Part shown: in pieces, positions 8,706-17,493 of the stretch
Layout of the letters: every line of letters begins with the position of its first letter
Position numbering within the stretch: position 1 is the stretch's first letter
Assembly (NCBI RefSeq): GCF_900240995.1
Contig: NZ_LT965955.1
Coordinates: 235,454 to 299,453 of the forward strand
Length of the DNA stretch: 64,000 bases
Direction of reading: 5' to 3'
From: Bacillus sp. Marseille-P3661
GTDB lineage: Bacteria > Bacillota > Bacilli > Bacillales > Bacillaceae_J
Program-made: the position numbers and the translations under genes
Notes under the pieces: model-generated
The model's input: only the letters and a program-made list of their open reading frames with translations
Databases searched by the model: none
What the model was told of the DNA's origin: nothing

Positions 8706-10697
8706 ATGAGCGAAAACTTGAATTATATTTTCGGAGATACTTCCAAAGATATTTATAATGTAAAGACTAATGCGGCTGGACCAACTGGTTCGTTGCCATT
8801 AACTCCTGAAATGTTATTAAACTCACCGAGTGGTGACTTATTTGGATTAACTCAAAATGTTGGAATGGGCTGGAGCCCTGAAGAATTAAATGGCGAGCAA
8901 ATATTGATCTTAAGTACACAAGGTGGTATTCGCGCGGATAACGGAAAACCGATTGCGCTAGGCTATCATAGTGGTCACTGGGAAGTTGGCCTATTAATGA
9001 AAGCGGCTGCAGAGGAAGTGAAAAAACGCGGTGGTATTCCGTTTGCGGGTTATGTAAGTGATCCTTGTGATGGACGTTCGCAAGGGACAACAGGTATGTT
9101 TGATTCGTTTCCATATCGTAATGATGCTGCAATCGTGTATCGTCGTCTTATTCGTTCGTTGCCTACTCGTAAAGCTGTTATTGGGGTTGCAACTTGTGAT
9201 AAAGGAATGCCTGCGACAACAATTGCATTAGCTGCTATGCATAACCTTCCAACGATCATTGTTCCTGGTGGTGTTACGTTACCACCTACAAACGGCGAAG
9301 ATGCTGGTAAAATCCAAACGATTGGTGCGCGTTATGCGAATGATGAATTATCACTACAAGATGCAGCTGACCTTGGTTGTCGTGCTTGTGCAACACCAGG
9401 TGGGGGCTGTCAATTCCTGGGAACAGCTGCAACAGCTCAAGTTGTAGCAGAAGCGCTAGGACTTTCATTACCGCATTCAGCACTAGCTCCTTCGGGACAA
9501 CCAATTTGGGAAGAAATGGCTCGTGCATCAGCTCGTGCTGCGATCAAAATGGAAAAGCTAGGGATTACAACTAAAGATATCGTAACAGATGATGCAATTC
9601 ATAATGCAATGGTGCTTCATGCTGCGTTTGGTGGTTCAACAAACCTATTGCTTCATATACCTGCGGTTGCTTATGCGGCAAAATGTACGATACCTACTGT
9701 TGAAGATTGGACACGCGTTAACCGTGAAGTACCAAGAATCGTTAGTGTACTTCCGAACGGTCCGGAACATCATCCAACTGTCCGTGCTTTCTTAGCAGGT
9801 GGTGTACCTGAAGTAATGCTTAAACTTCGTGGTTTAGGTGTATTACGTGAAAATGCGTTAACTGTGACAGGTCAAACTCTTGGTGAAGTATTAGATTGGT
9901 GGGAAACATCAGAAAGACGTGCAGAAATTAAGAAACGTCTTATTGAAGCAGATGGTATTGATCCGGAAGAAGTGATAATGAGTGTTGAACGTGCGAAAGA
10001 ACGTGGATTAACATCAACAGTTGCATTCCCAACTGGAAACATTGCGCCAGAAGGCTCTGTAATTAAGGCGACTTCAATTGATCCATCTGTTGTTGGTGAA
10101 GATGGCGTCTACCGTCATACAGGTCAAGTAAAAGTATTTACTACGGAAAAAGCAGCAATTCAGGCTATTAAAAAAGGTGAGATTGTAAAAGGCGATATTA
10201 TGGCAGTTATAGGCCGTGGACCATCTGGGACTGGCATGGAAGAAACATATCAGCTAACATCTGCATTAAAGCATTTATCATTCGGAAAATATGTGTCGCT
10301 TATTACCGATGCTCGTTTCTCGGGTGTAAGTACAGGAGCTTGTTTCGGTCATATCGGACCAGAAGGACTTGCAGGTGGCCCAATCGGAAAACTTCGTACA
10401 GGTGACGTTGTTGAATTGATCGTCGATCGAAATGAATTAAACGGCTCAATTAACTTTATCGGTGTTGGAGATGAAACGTATAGCCCTGAAGAGGGAGCGC
10501 GCATTCTTGCAGAACGTGAATCCCATCCCGAGATGGCTCCAGATCCAGATCTACCAGACGATACAAGACTTTGGGCTGCTTTACAGTCTGTGAGTGGTGG
10601 TACATGGAGAGGTAGCATTTATGACGTTGACCGTATAATTGAAACATTAGAAGCTGGTAAAAAAGCGTTAGCTGAGTTAGCTGAAAGAAAAGCGTAA
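8706..10697 (+). CDS. yjhG: YjhG/YagF-family D-xylonate dehydratase
   Basis: This 663-residue member of the IlvD/Edd dehydratase family matches the YjhG/YagF branch, which converts D-xylonate to 2-keto-3-deoxy-xylonate. Characteristic stretches include [30 protein letters not shown] and SGGTWRG, and it is about 100 residues longer than the dihydroxy-acid dehydratase IlvD. Iron-sulfur ligand candidates are the cysteines in [18 protein letters not shown] and [10 protein letters not shown]. The start follows AAGGGAG. No xylose dehydrogenase, lactonase, aldolase or transporter is nearby, so the pathway must be completed elsewhere or the substrate is another sugar acid. Confidence 0.92.
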   Translation: MSENLNYIFGDTSKDIYNVKTNAAGPTGSLPLTPEMLLNSPSGDLFGLTQNVGMGWSPEELNGEQILILSTQGGIRADNGKPIALGYHSGHWEVGLLMKAAAEEVKKRGGIPFAGYVSDPCDGRSQGTTGMFDSFPYRNDAAIVYRRLIRSLPTRKAVIGVATCDKGMPATTIALAAMHNLPTIIVPGGVTLPPTNGEDAGKIQTIGARYANDELSLQDAADLGCRACATPGGGCQFLGTAATAQVVAEALGLSLPHSALAPSGQPIWEEMARASARAAIKMEKLGITTKDIVTDDAIHNAMVLHAAFGGSTNLLLHIPAVAYAAKCTIPTVEDWTRVNREVPRIVSVLPNGPEHHPTVRAFLAGGVPEVMLKLRGLGVLRENALTVTGQTLGEVLDWWETSERRAEIKKRLIEADGIDPEEVIMSVERAKERGLTSTVAFPTGNIAPEGSVIKATSIDPSVVGEDGVYRHTGQVKVFTTEKAAIQAIKKGEIVKGDIMAVIGRGPSGTGMEETYQLTSALKHLSFGKYVSLITDARFSGVSTGACFGHIGPEGLAGGPIGKLRTGDVVELIVDRNELNGSINFIGVGDETYSPEEGARILAERESHPEMAPDPDLPDDTRLWAALQSVSGGTWRGSIYDVDRIIETLEAGKKALAELAERKA

Positions 10698-10699
10698 GA

Positions 10700-10925
10700 G
10701 CCTGGGTCAGCCCCGACAGGCAAGCATCGGCTAAAACCGCGACATCCTGTTGCAACGCCGATACTAGCACGTCCTGTGCGTCGTGTTCTTCCGACGAAGA
10801 AGTCGTTAGACTTCACGAGGAGGAAGGTTACACCGGCTAAAACCGCCACGTCCTGTGGCAACGCCGGTATTAGCACATCCTGTGCGTCTTTGACCCCGAG
10901 GGGCTAGGCGATGCAGCTAGACAAA
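10700..10925 (+). repeat. GC-rich structured element with two 55-bp direct repeats
   Basis: This block is far more GC-rich than its surroundings. Two related copies (10728-10782 and 10834-10888, offset 106 bp) each fold into an outer stem, an inner hairpin and a second hairpin, all loops reading RTCCT. The outer stem is ATCGGC/GCCGAT in copy 1 and ACCGGC/GCCGGT in copy 2, a compensatory change; the inner stem changes from GCGAC/GTTGC to GCCAC/GTGGC. Between them lies a hairpin GAAGTC-GTTA-GACTTC and a purine run GAGGAGGAAGG (10817-10827) complementary to the TCCT loops. It begins three bases after the dehydratase stop. Likely a multicopy Bacillaceae repeat acting at RNA level. Confidence 0.7.
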
Positions 10926-10984
10926 AGAAAATAAATAGAAGCTGATAAATCCGGAATAAGGATGTTGGAGTCAGCTGTTATAAT

Positions 10985-11024
10985 AAAACGACTGTTGTGT
11001 AGGTGAACAACAGTCGTTTTACTT
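10985..11024 (+). terminator. Terminator downstream of the xylonate dehydratase gene
   Basis: AAAACGACTGTTGT (10985-10998) pairs perfectly with ACAACAGTCGTTTT (11007-11020) over an 8-nt loop. T-rich flanks on both strands suggest it could also serve tnrA from the other side. Confidence 0.88.
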
Positions 11025-11128
11025 TTAAGTATTAAAGTTCTGCGTTATGTCTGGAAGTAGTTCAGGGGAATTTAAAGTCGTTCTTCGATGGAACGCTCGT
11101 TTTGTTATATTTAAATATTCAGTTATCT

Positions 11129-11458
11129 TTATTTATAATACCGGCCTTTCTGAATGCCGAACTGTGCATTTAATTGACCTTGAATCATTTTATTTCTTAC
11201 AGCTTCTTTAGTCCGCTGCTCTTTAACCATATCCTGTCTGATTTCATAGGTTTGGACGCCATCTTCGATTTTATTGGCAATTTCCATTAATGTTTCAACG
11301 TCATTAAAAGAAAATTTCCTGTTCCCGCCTTGTGAACGTTTTGGAAAGATTAGCTTTCTTTCTTCGTAATACCTTATTTGACGTACAGAAAGCCCTGTTA
11401 ATTCGCTAACAATTCCGATTGTTATTACTTTCTTATCTTTAAAACTATCTTCCCCCAT
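11129..11458 (-). CDS. tnrA: Global nitrogen regulator TnrA (MerR family)
   Basis: This 109-residue MerR-type protein has helix-turn-helix sequence [20 protein letters not shown] and the TnrA-type [17 protein letters not shown] wing. The C-terminal tail [10 protein letters not shown] matches the segment by which TnrA is captured by feedback-inhibited glutamine synthetase, which distinguishes it from GlnR. TnrA activates or represses nitrogen genes under limitation. The ATG at 11458 is chosen over an in-frame GTG at 11467, because AAAGGAG is ten bases upstream of the ATG and touches the GTG. Two perfect TnrA boxes lie upstream, so autoregulation is expected. Confidence 0.95.
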   Translation of the reverse strand: MGEDSFKDKKVITIGIVSELTGLSVRQIRYYEERKLIFPKRSQGGNRKFSFNDVETLMEIANKIEDGVQTYEIRQDMVKEQRTKEAVRNKMIQGQLNAQFGIQKGRYYK

Positions 11459-11504
11459 TTTATTCACACTCCTTTAATTTTCTCCCAATTATTAATTTAC
11501 TATA

Positions 11505-11521
11505 TGTTATGAAAAATAACA
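11505..11521 (-). promoter_or_regulatory. Promoter-proximal TnrA box of tnrA
   Basis: TGTTATGAAAAATAACA fits TGTNA-N7-TNACA perfectly. A TATAGT -10 candidate on the minus strand (11499-11504) directly abuts it, so binding here would overlap the core promoter and probably represses. Confidence 0.85.
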
Positions 11522-11526
11522 ACAAA

Positions 11527-11543
11527 TGTGAATTAATATAACA
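11527..11543 (-). promoter_or_regulatory. Promoter-distal TnrA box of tnrA
   Basis: TGTGAATTAATATAACA also fits TGTNA-N7-TNACA. Its centre is 22 bp (about two helical turns) from the proximal box, so two TnrA dimers could bind on the same DNA face. Its place upstream of the -10 suits activation. The remaining stretch to 11948 shows nothing else convincing. Confidence 0.8.
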
Positions 11544-11948
11544 CAATTTTCTGCCAAAACTAGTGAAAAGTCCCAGTTAAATGCGTTAGATTAGGAAGTT
11601 AGTTATAAAACGTTACATACCGTTTGTTGGAAGAACAAAAAAACTAACATAATATTGTTTTTTTGAACAAGAGCTATAAGCAAATACAAATGGTGAAAAA
11701 GCCAGGGTTTCAAAACCTGTTTGTTAAATTTAGAAAACAGAAGATGGCTATCTTGAAATATTTGTTTTGTTTTCCTATATAAAGAGAAGGAATTGCATGT
11801 ATAGTGGCGTATAAGATTAAGATAAACTGTATGAGAGTTTTAGTGTTTTGCAATGGATAAAATGAAAAAATTACTGATATACATACTGATAATATGTAGG
11901 GGTGGTATATGCGCTTATTAGCTGCCCTAATATAGGAGTGGTGACATT

Positions 11949-12728
11949 ATGCAAAAAGACGAAAGTATTAAAGATGCGGTGAAACAACAATTTTCAAAAA
12001 ACGCTGAGAAGTATGTTGCAAGTGAATCCCATGCTAAAGGAAAGGATTTGCCAATAATCGTAGATTGGCTAAAGCCGCAGCCTAACTGGAAGGCCTTAGA
12101 TATTGCAACTGGTGGCGGTCATGTGGTAAAGGCCCTAGCGCCATATGTTCAGCAAGTATTTTCAACTGATTTAACAGAGCGGATGCTCCAAAGCGCAGCG
12201 GACCATTTAAATGAGCATTTTAATAATGTTTCATATGTGATTGCAGATGCAGAGGCGTTGCCGTTTTTAGCAAATACGTTTGATGTGGTAACGTGTCGGA
12301 TTGCTCCACACCATTTTCCGAATCCAGAACGGTTTATTAGTGAAGTACAGAGAGTGTTAAAACCAAACGGGAAATTTATTTTAATTGATAATATTGTACC
12401 GAATGATTCAGAACTAGCTAATTTTATGAATACCTTTGAAAAATTACGTGATGAAAGTCATGTTCGTTGCTTATCAGTCAACGAATGGCAAGCGCATTTT
12501 ACATCATCAGGTCTAAAGGAAGTAAAGTCAGAGTTAAAAAAGAAAACACATGATTATCAAACATGGGTAAAGGTAACGACTAAAAATGAGGAACAAGTGG
12601 AAAGTGTGAATCAATACTTTCTAAATGCTGCTGAAAAGCTGCAACAATACTATTCTGTTAAAGTTGTTAATAACGAGATCCAATCAATCACAGTTGATGA
12701 GTGGATGGTGCTTTGCGAAAAAAGATAA
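11949..12728 (+). CDS. Class I SAM-dependent methyltransferase
   Basis: The 259-residue protein has the Rossmann methyltransferase fold: motif I LDIATGGGHVVKALAP, an acidic end of strand 2 in STDLTERML, motif II-like IADAEALPF, and the RIAPHHFPNPERFISEVQRVLKPNGKF region typical of UbiE/Methyltransf_11 proteins. It is similar in layout to B. subtilis YcgJ. The substrate cannot be told from sequence. The start ATG follows TAGGAGTGGTGAC. It is monocistronic and convergent with the PhoD-like gene. Confidence 0.88.
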   Translation: MQKDESIKDAVKQQFSKNAEKYVASESHAKGKDLPIIVDWLKPQPNWKALDIATGGGHVVKALAPYVQQVFSTDLTERMLQSAADHLNEHFNNVSYVIADAEALPFLANTFDVVTCRIAPHHFPNPERFISEVQRVLKPNGKFILIDNIVPNDSELANFMNTFEKLRDESHVRCLSVNEWQAHFTSSGLKEVKSELKKKTHDYQTWVKVTTKNEEQVESVNQYFLNAAEKLQQYYSVKVVNNEIQSITVDEWMVLCEKR

Positions 12729-12881
12729 TGATGTTTGATTAGTGCTGTTCGGAAAAATCCATAACTGTGATGTACTCTTTGGTACCCGACTTACAGCTAG
12801 ATTATAGGATGTTGCTGACTCATAATTTTAATAGGGACATAGCAGATGATTTTTATTAATCAATTTGTTTTTAAAAAGAAC

Positions 12882-12919
12882 GCCAACTTCTACCATTCAA
12901 GCGTGGAAGTTGGCTTTTT
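12882..12919. terminator. Bidirectional terminator between the methyltransferase and PhoD-like genes
   Basis: GCCAACTTC (12882-12890) pairs with GAAGTTGGC (12906-12914), extended by a wobble pair, with TTTTT after it and AAAAA before it. It serves convergent genes. Confidence 0.9.
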
Positions 12920-12933
12920 ATAAATAACACAGA

Positions 12934-15057
12934 TTAGCGGTCTTCTGTATTAAATTTTTCGTATAAAATCGGTTGGTATCCAGTACCTGCATTTTTATAT
13001 AAAGTATTTTGTAATGATGAAGGGGAAAATGAAAGCATTCCGATGTTGTTATCAGTTTCAATAATTGCCCCATTATCCATAGGTAGGCATGTGACTTCTT
13101 CTTTCCATAAAAGTGGCAGGTCAATATTGCCATGGTTATCCTCGATAATATTATAGTTATCACCGCTACAATAACGGGTAATTATCTTATTTTTATTATC
13201 AAGTGAATTTAGCTTAATCGCTGCCTTCATTAATGAACCCCATACACCATCGTAGCTTTGGTTATTAAATGGACTACTAGTAAATTGATAGAATGCTAAC
13301 TTATGGCCATCATGCAGTTCTATAGTAGATTTTACTGAGTTTGCAAAGTGAACATCACCGGATAAAATAATGCAGTAGCGAGGGTCCCACTTTGAAATAG
13401 TGTGCAGTAACTCACTAAAACCCTTTCCGTTATATCGCCAACCTTCAAAGTCAAGGGCGGTATGGACGGGAACTCCCATTGCCCTAAACGGATAAATATA
13501 TTTGTGTAATAACGATTCAATTAGATCAACGCCATATACTGGCGTGGCAGAGACAACGATAATAGGCTCACCGCTATTCCAACCACTAGCGTTTAAACTT
13601 TCAGTAACTCGTTTCCAGCCTTTACCGCTAATCAGCAAAGGTGTACGCTTATTTTCTTCGATGATTTTCCCAAGCCGTTCAGGCTGTGGATAGGGGTCAA
13701 AGGAGCGTTGTGTTCGCGTATCAATAAAAACAGCTTTCGGGTTAGTGGGGGCAATGAAGTGCCACGAATTAAATCGAAGCAGTAGTTTTAACCATCTTCT
13801 GTATGAAGTAGATTTAACATTAAACGATTTTAAATAAGCCGATACTGTGCGTATAAACCTGTTGGTAAAGGTTTTTGGAGCATTTCCCCATGCTTGAAAG
13901 GCCCAGTACGCACCAAGTCCATTAGCGATGACATGTCTGCCTAAAGGGGCGCTATGCACTTTCTTTTTCCAATCGGCTGAAAGGTTCCAATCATCTGTTA
14001 TATCATGATCATCGAAAATCATGTAGGTAGGAACATTGGCCAGAACCCTGCGTACTTTTCCAATTGCTGAAATAAACTTCCGCATATCTCCCATTTGTTC
14101 ATTGTAACGTAGTTTATGCTGTTCAAATTCTTTTTCACGATCTTTTAAAAAAGGTTCATGGTCAGGAAAAGCGAAATGTAATTTGTTTTTTTCAATTACT
14201 TGATCAAAAGAATCCAAGAGATTGTTTTCCTGGGCAATATTCCATAATTCTGGGCTCCATGATAATAAATACAGGGCCGCGTATTCGCTTAAACGTATTA
14301 GATGATTATGGGAGTTTGTAGACGTAAATTTACAAAAATGTTTACTAATAAATTGCCGTCCCTGAATTTGGTCAAATGCGGATTTAAATGGTTCTTTTTC
14401 AAGATGATGGTCAACTTTGGATAACGGCTCGTCCTTGTTTCCCATCATTTTTTGACCGAAAAATGTAATGAGAGGGAGTGCAGGATCAGGTACATCATCA
14501 GCATATATTTGGTCACCCATTAGAAATAATGAGCTAGGTCTATGAAGTAGATTACTATAGCTTTCGCTAAGCATTAAATCTGCAATAGCTAATGAATCTT
14601 CACCGCTTTTCCCATGTAATTTGCGACATGAGCCATAGATAATTTTTGTTGTTTCTCCATTATCTATATAAAAAGAAGGATATTTTAACTTACCATATAC
14701 TAAAGAATGGGGGTTTTCGGGTGAAGTTAAATGTAAACTGTGTAAGTCATATTGTTCGTTGCTCCGTTGAAAAATTAAATTGTAGCCGATTAAAGTTTGA
14801 ATAGGAAATGAAGAATTGCAAGGAGCAATTTCAATTAAACTTATATTTAAATGGTCTCCAAGTTGAACGGTTTTTGTTTTATTACGACTTTTAATTTTTT
14901 TATAGCTGTAGCTGTTGTTGCTACAAGGAGTAATCCTAAACAACTTGGCTCTTGTTCGAAACCGTTTGCTTAATGCAACCCATATAACTATTTTCGTAGG
15001 TTCTACACGACGAACAATGGGTCCAGCTAATAGGGTTGGAAACTCAATTGCTTTCAT
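12934..15057 (-). CDS. PhoD-like metallophosphatase
   Basis: This 707-residue protein belongs to the PhoD-like metallophosphatase superfamily (phosphodiesterase/alkaline phosphatase D). An N-terminal beta-rich region (about 1-125) precedes the catalytic domain, with GSCRKLHG, LFLMGDQIYADDVPDP, MIFDDHDITDDWN and ILSGDVHFANS carrying the likely metal ligands. Unlike classic secreted PhoD it shows no twin-arginine or other signal peptide, so it probably acts in the cytoplasm on an unknown phosphoester. The start ATG follows AGGTGATAGC. It is not in an operon. Confidence 0.85.
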   Translation of the reverse strand: MKAIEFPTLLAGPIVRRVEPTKIVIWVALSKRFRTRAKLFRITPCSNNSYSYKKIKSRNKTKTVQLGDHLNISLIEIAPCNSSFPIQTLIGYNLIFQRSNEQYDLHSLHLTSPENPHSLVYGKLKYPSFYIDNGETTKIIYGSCRKLHGKSGEDSLAIADLMLSESYSNLLHRPSSLFLMGDQIYADDVPDPALPLITFFGQKMMGNKDEPLSKVDHHLEKEPFKSAFDQIQGRQFISKHFCKFTSTNSHNHLIRLSEYAALYLLSWSPELWNIAQENNLLDSFDQVIEKNKLHFAFPDHEPFLKDREKEFEQHKLRYNEQMGDMRKFISAIGKVRRVLANVPTYMIFDDHDITDDWNLSADWKKKVHSAPLGRHVIANGLGAYWAFQAWGNAPKTFTNRFIRTVSAYLKSFNVKSTSYRRWLKLLLRFNSWHFIAPTNPKAVFIDTRTQRSFDPYPQPERLGKIIEENKRTPLLISGKGWKRVTESLNASGWNSGEPIIVVSATPVYGVDLIESLLHKYIYPFRAMGVPVHTALDFEGWRYNGKGFSELLHTISKWDPRYCIILSGDVHFANSVKSTIELHDGHKLAFYQFTSSPFNNQSYDGVWGSLMKAAIKLNSLDNKNKIITRYCSGDNYNIIEDNHGNIDLPLLWKEEVTCLPMDNGAIIETDNNIGMLSFSPSSLQNTLYKNAGTGYQPILYEKFNTEDR

Positions 15058-15346
15058 GCTATCACCTAACTTTTGTTGTTTTTATATTTGTATTCGTTTA
15101 AAGATAGCTTGTGCACTATCAAATAGGGCAATTACCTAAAAGTGTGTAAAACGGTTCTATATGCACTGTTAGACAGACTGCTATCTAGTAAATAACTACC
15201 AAGTGATAGCGATTTTGGATTGATGGAGTAAATGTCTATTTTCTAGACAGTGGTATTTTTTAAAGGGATGTAGTAAACTCTTAATTTAATTAATGACGTA
15301 TTTAAACTTTTAGTTTAAAGGATTCATACGGTGGAGAGATATTGGG

Positions 15347-16102
15347 ATGGAAAATTCAAATGCAATAGATGTATATAAAGTAATGGAAGTGTGTTTACTT
15401 GCGGGTAAAATTATGCTCCGTAGCGGAGCAGAAACATACCGCGTCGAAGATACGATGGAACGGATTGCTTCATCCTTTGGGATTGAGGGAACTCATTGCT
15501 ATGTAACGCCAACGGGGATTATCTTTGCAGTTGATAAATACGATACAAGGCTCATTCGCATATCTGATCGTTCTACGGATCTTCAAAAGGTGACAATGGT
15601 CAATAGCATATCGCGGCGTATTAGTAGTAAAGAAATTACGCTTTCAGAAGCGGGTGTATTATTAAAGGAAGTAGAAGCTACAAATCATGCCTATTCTATT
15701 TTCACTCAAGCGGCAGCTGCGGCGATTGTAAGCGGATGTTTTCTAATCATGTTTAAAGGGATTTGGGCGGACTTTATTCCAGCTTTAATTACCGGTGGAG
15801 TAGGTTTTATAGCTTTAATTTATTTTAGTAAATTAGCGGAGCTTAAATTTTTTGCAGAGTTTTCAGCATCGCTAATAATTGGTTTACTTGCGGTTATGTT
15901 TGTAGCGACTGGTTATGGAGAAGAGCTAGATAAAATCATTATTGGATCTGTAATGCCGTTAGTGCCTGGTTTATTAATTACGAATGCTGTTAGAGACTTG
16001 ATGGCTGGCCATTTAGTATCTGGACTATCTAAAGGTGCGGAGGCTTTTTTAACGGCATTTGCCATTGGAACTGGGATTGCAGTTGTATTTTTATTATTTT
16101 AG
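15347..16102 (+). CDS. ThrE/YjjP-family exporter, larger subunit
   Basis: The 251-residue protein is a threonine/serine exporter-type protein (DUF1212, YjjP). A soluble N-terminal part (about 1-115) contains the family blocks LLAGKIMLRSGAETYRVEDT and THCYVTPTGI, and is followed by about five membrane segments. In other bacteria YjjP works with YjjB, forming together what ThrE does in one chain, with proposed export of threonine, serine or dicarboxylates. Its partner follows directly. The start ATG follows GGTGGAGAG. The 15058-15346 gap upstream shows no other gene. Confidence 0.9.
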   Translation: MENSNAIDVYKVMEVCLLAGKIMLRSGAETYRVEDTMERIASSFGIEGTHCYVTPTGIIFAVDKYDTRLIRISDRSTDLQKVTMVNSISRRISSKEITLSEAGVLLKEVEATNHAYSIFTQAAAAAIVSGCFLIMFKGIWADFIPALITGGVGFIALIYFSKLAELKFFAEFSASLIIGLLAVMFVATGYGEELDKIIIGSVMPLVPGLLITNAVRDLMAGHLVSGLSKGAEAFLTAFAIGTGIAVVFLLF

Positions 16103-16131
16103 TGGAACTAGATAAGAGAAAGGATAATAAC

Positions 16132-16563
16132 ATGGTTGCACAGTTGGTTACAAGTTTTATTGCATCGGCCGGATTTGGGGTAATCTTTAATGTTCCAAAA
16201 AATGCGCTGTTTCAATGTGGGTTTGTGGGGATGGTCGGGTGGTTTATATATGTATATTTAGAGCAGTATCTTATAGTAGATACGGTGTTGGCAACACTTA
16301 TTGCAGCATTTTTCATTGCAGTTGTCAGTCAAATATTCTCAAAGTTATATAAAACGCCGATTATCGTTTTTAATGTTTCAGGAATTATTCCGTTAGTACC
16401 AGGTGGACTGGCGTATAATGCAATGCGGCATTTTGTTGAAAATGATTACAATTCCGCTTTACAGTTAGCGGCCAAAGCATTTGTTATTTCAGGTGCGATC
16501 GCAATTGGGCTTGTCTTTTCAGAAGTGATTAATCAAATGATTAGAAGGAGATCGAGACTGTAG
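16132..16563 (+). CDS. YjjB-family exporter, smaller subunit (DUF3815)
   Basis: This four-membrane-segment protein of 143 residues is the YjjB-type partner of the upstream gene. The conserved block NVSGIIPLVPGGLAYNAMR, with the proline-rich PLVPG turn also present in the partner, marks the family. The ATG at 16132 is preferred because GAGAAAGGA lies about ten bases upstream. An in-frame GTG at 16102 overlaps the previous stop and would add ten charged residues. The two genes form a tight operon and presumably a heteromeric inner-membrane exporter. Confidence 0.88.
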   Translation: MVAQLVTSFIASAGFGVIFNVPKNALFQCGFVGMVGWFIYVYLEQYLIVDTVLATLIAAFFIAVVSQIFSKLYKTPIIVFNVSGIIPLVPGGLAYNAMRHFVENDYNSALQLAAKAFVISGAIAIGLVFSEVINQMIRRRSRL

Positions 16564-16860
16564 GTGGTTTATTTTTGTATTGCGAGTAGGAGCGGGATAC
16601 GTGGTCAGGGCTTGGCCTTGGTCATGGACTACTACGCTGATGTTGGCTGGGTCTTGACCATGGACATAGGCTTTATCCGGACATATGATCCGTTATTGCA
16701 AGTAAAAATGCAGTTTTCTAAATTTTATCGGACAAATAATCCTTTATTTCATAAAAAATGAGCGCTTTTTGGTGATTTTAACCTCAATAAGGTACACAGT
16801 GTCCGGAAAAATCCTAGAATGGGCCTTTTATATGGAAATAAGGTATTAGATGTCCGGAGA
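16564..16860. repeat. Intergenic region with GTCCGG-type dispersed repeats
   Basis: No gene is supported here. The words TCCGGACAT (about 16678), ATCGGACAAAT, GTGTCCGGAAAAA (about 16819) and ATGTCCGGAGAAT recur at 35-140 bp spacing. The same kind of words appear near 39238, 44936 and 62570-62730. These look like members of a dispersed intergenic repeat family. Confidence 0.4.
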
Positions 16861-16871
16861 ATAATAGCAAT

Positions 16872-16915
16872 AAAAAAACAGATGGCAACTTGACTTGTAT
16901 TGCCATCCGTTTTTG
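16872..16915 (-). terminator. Terminator of sspH
   Basis: GATGGCAA (16881-16888) pairs with TTGCCATC (16900-16907). On the minus strand the stem is followed by a run of seven T. It lies about 40 bases after the sspH stop. Confidence 0.85.
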
Positions 16916-16954
16916 GTCTTGTTGTAGAAGTTATTATATGTAACTGTTTTGATT

Positions 16955-17134
16955 TTAGTGCTCCTCTAAACCATTAAGTGGCACATAACGTTCATTTTGT
17001 GGTTCATTTAATGGAAAGATTCTAGCTGTTTCTGTTTCTTCATCAACATGTTGAATATAGATTGGTGTACCATCGTAAGTAACATTAACCATCTCAGGTG
17101 ATTCACTAATTTCCTTCGCACGCTGCATATTCAT
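16955..17134 (-). CDS. sspH: H-type small acid-soluble spore protein
   Basis: This 59-residue protein begins MNMQRAKEISESPEM and contains VTYDGTPIYIQHVDEE, the hallmark of the SASP-H family, and ends PLNGLEEH. Minor SASPs of this kind are made in the forespore and packaged in the spore core; family members are thought to help DNA protection or mature-spore properties. The start ATG has a strong AAAAGGAGTT site ten bases upstream. It is a single gene with its own terminator. No clear SigG promoter could be assigned by eye. Confidence 0.93.
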   Translation of the reverse strand: MNMQRAKEISESPEMVNVTYDGTPIYIQHVDEETETARIFPLNEPQNERYVPLNGLEEH

Positions 17135-17493
17135 ATTATATAACTCCTTTTAAAATAAAATAGTTGCATAAAATCACCTGGAATTATCCAGCTTGCTGCC
17201 AGATAAAAACAGGGTATTTCCACTACTTTAATTATAGTTTTTACAAAAATTACATAACTATTCTTTTCGTATATAGTCGTTCATGTTGGTAATAAATATT
17301 GCCTTATTAAACTTTTTAGAATATTCTTGATATAATAAAAATGAGTATGATACGATTATGACAGCCTATTGATATAAATGGTTAAAGTTTACGAAAAGTC
17401 ATAGTTTGAAACTATTAAAACATTTTAGGAGAGTTTTAAAGATTGCTGCAATGCGGCATTTACTTTTTATAGCAGATAGAGGAGTGGGGAAAC

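Noticed and set aside
8706-10697. Dihydroxy-acid dehydratase (ilvD)
   Set aside because: The protein is about 100 residues longer than IlvD and carries YjhG/YagF-specific blocks; no ilv genes are adjacent.
16564-16761. 65-codon ORF after the exporter genes
   Set aside because: It starts at the exporter stop without a ribosome site and runs through GTCCG-type repeats.
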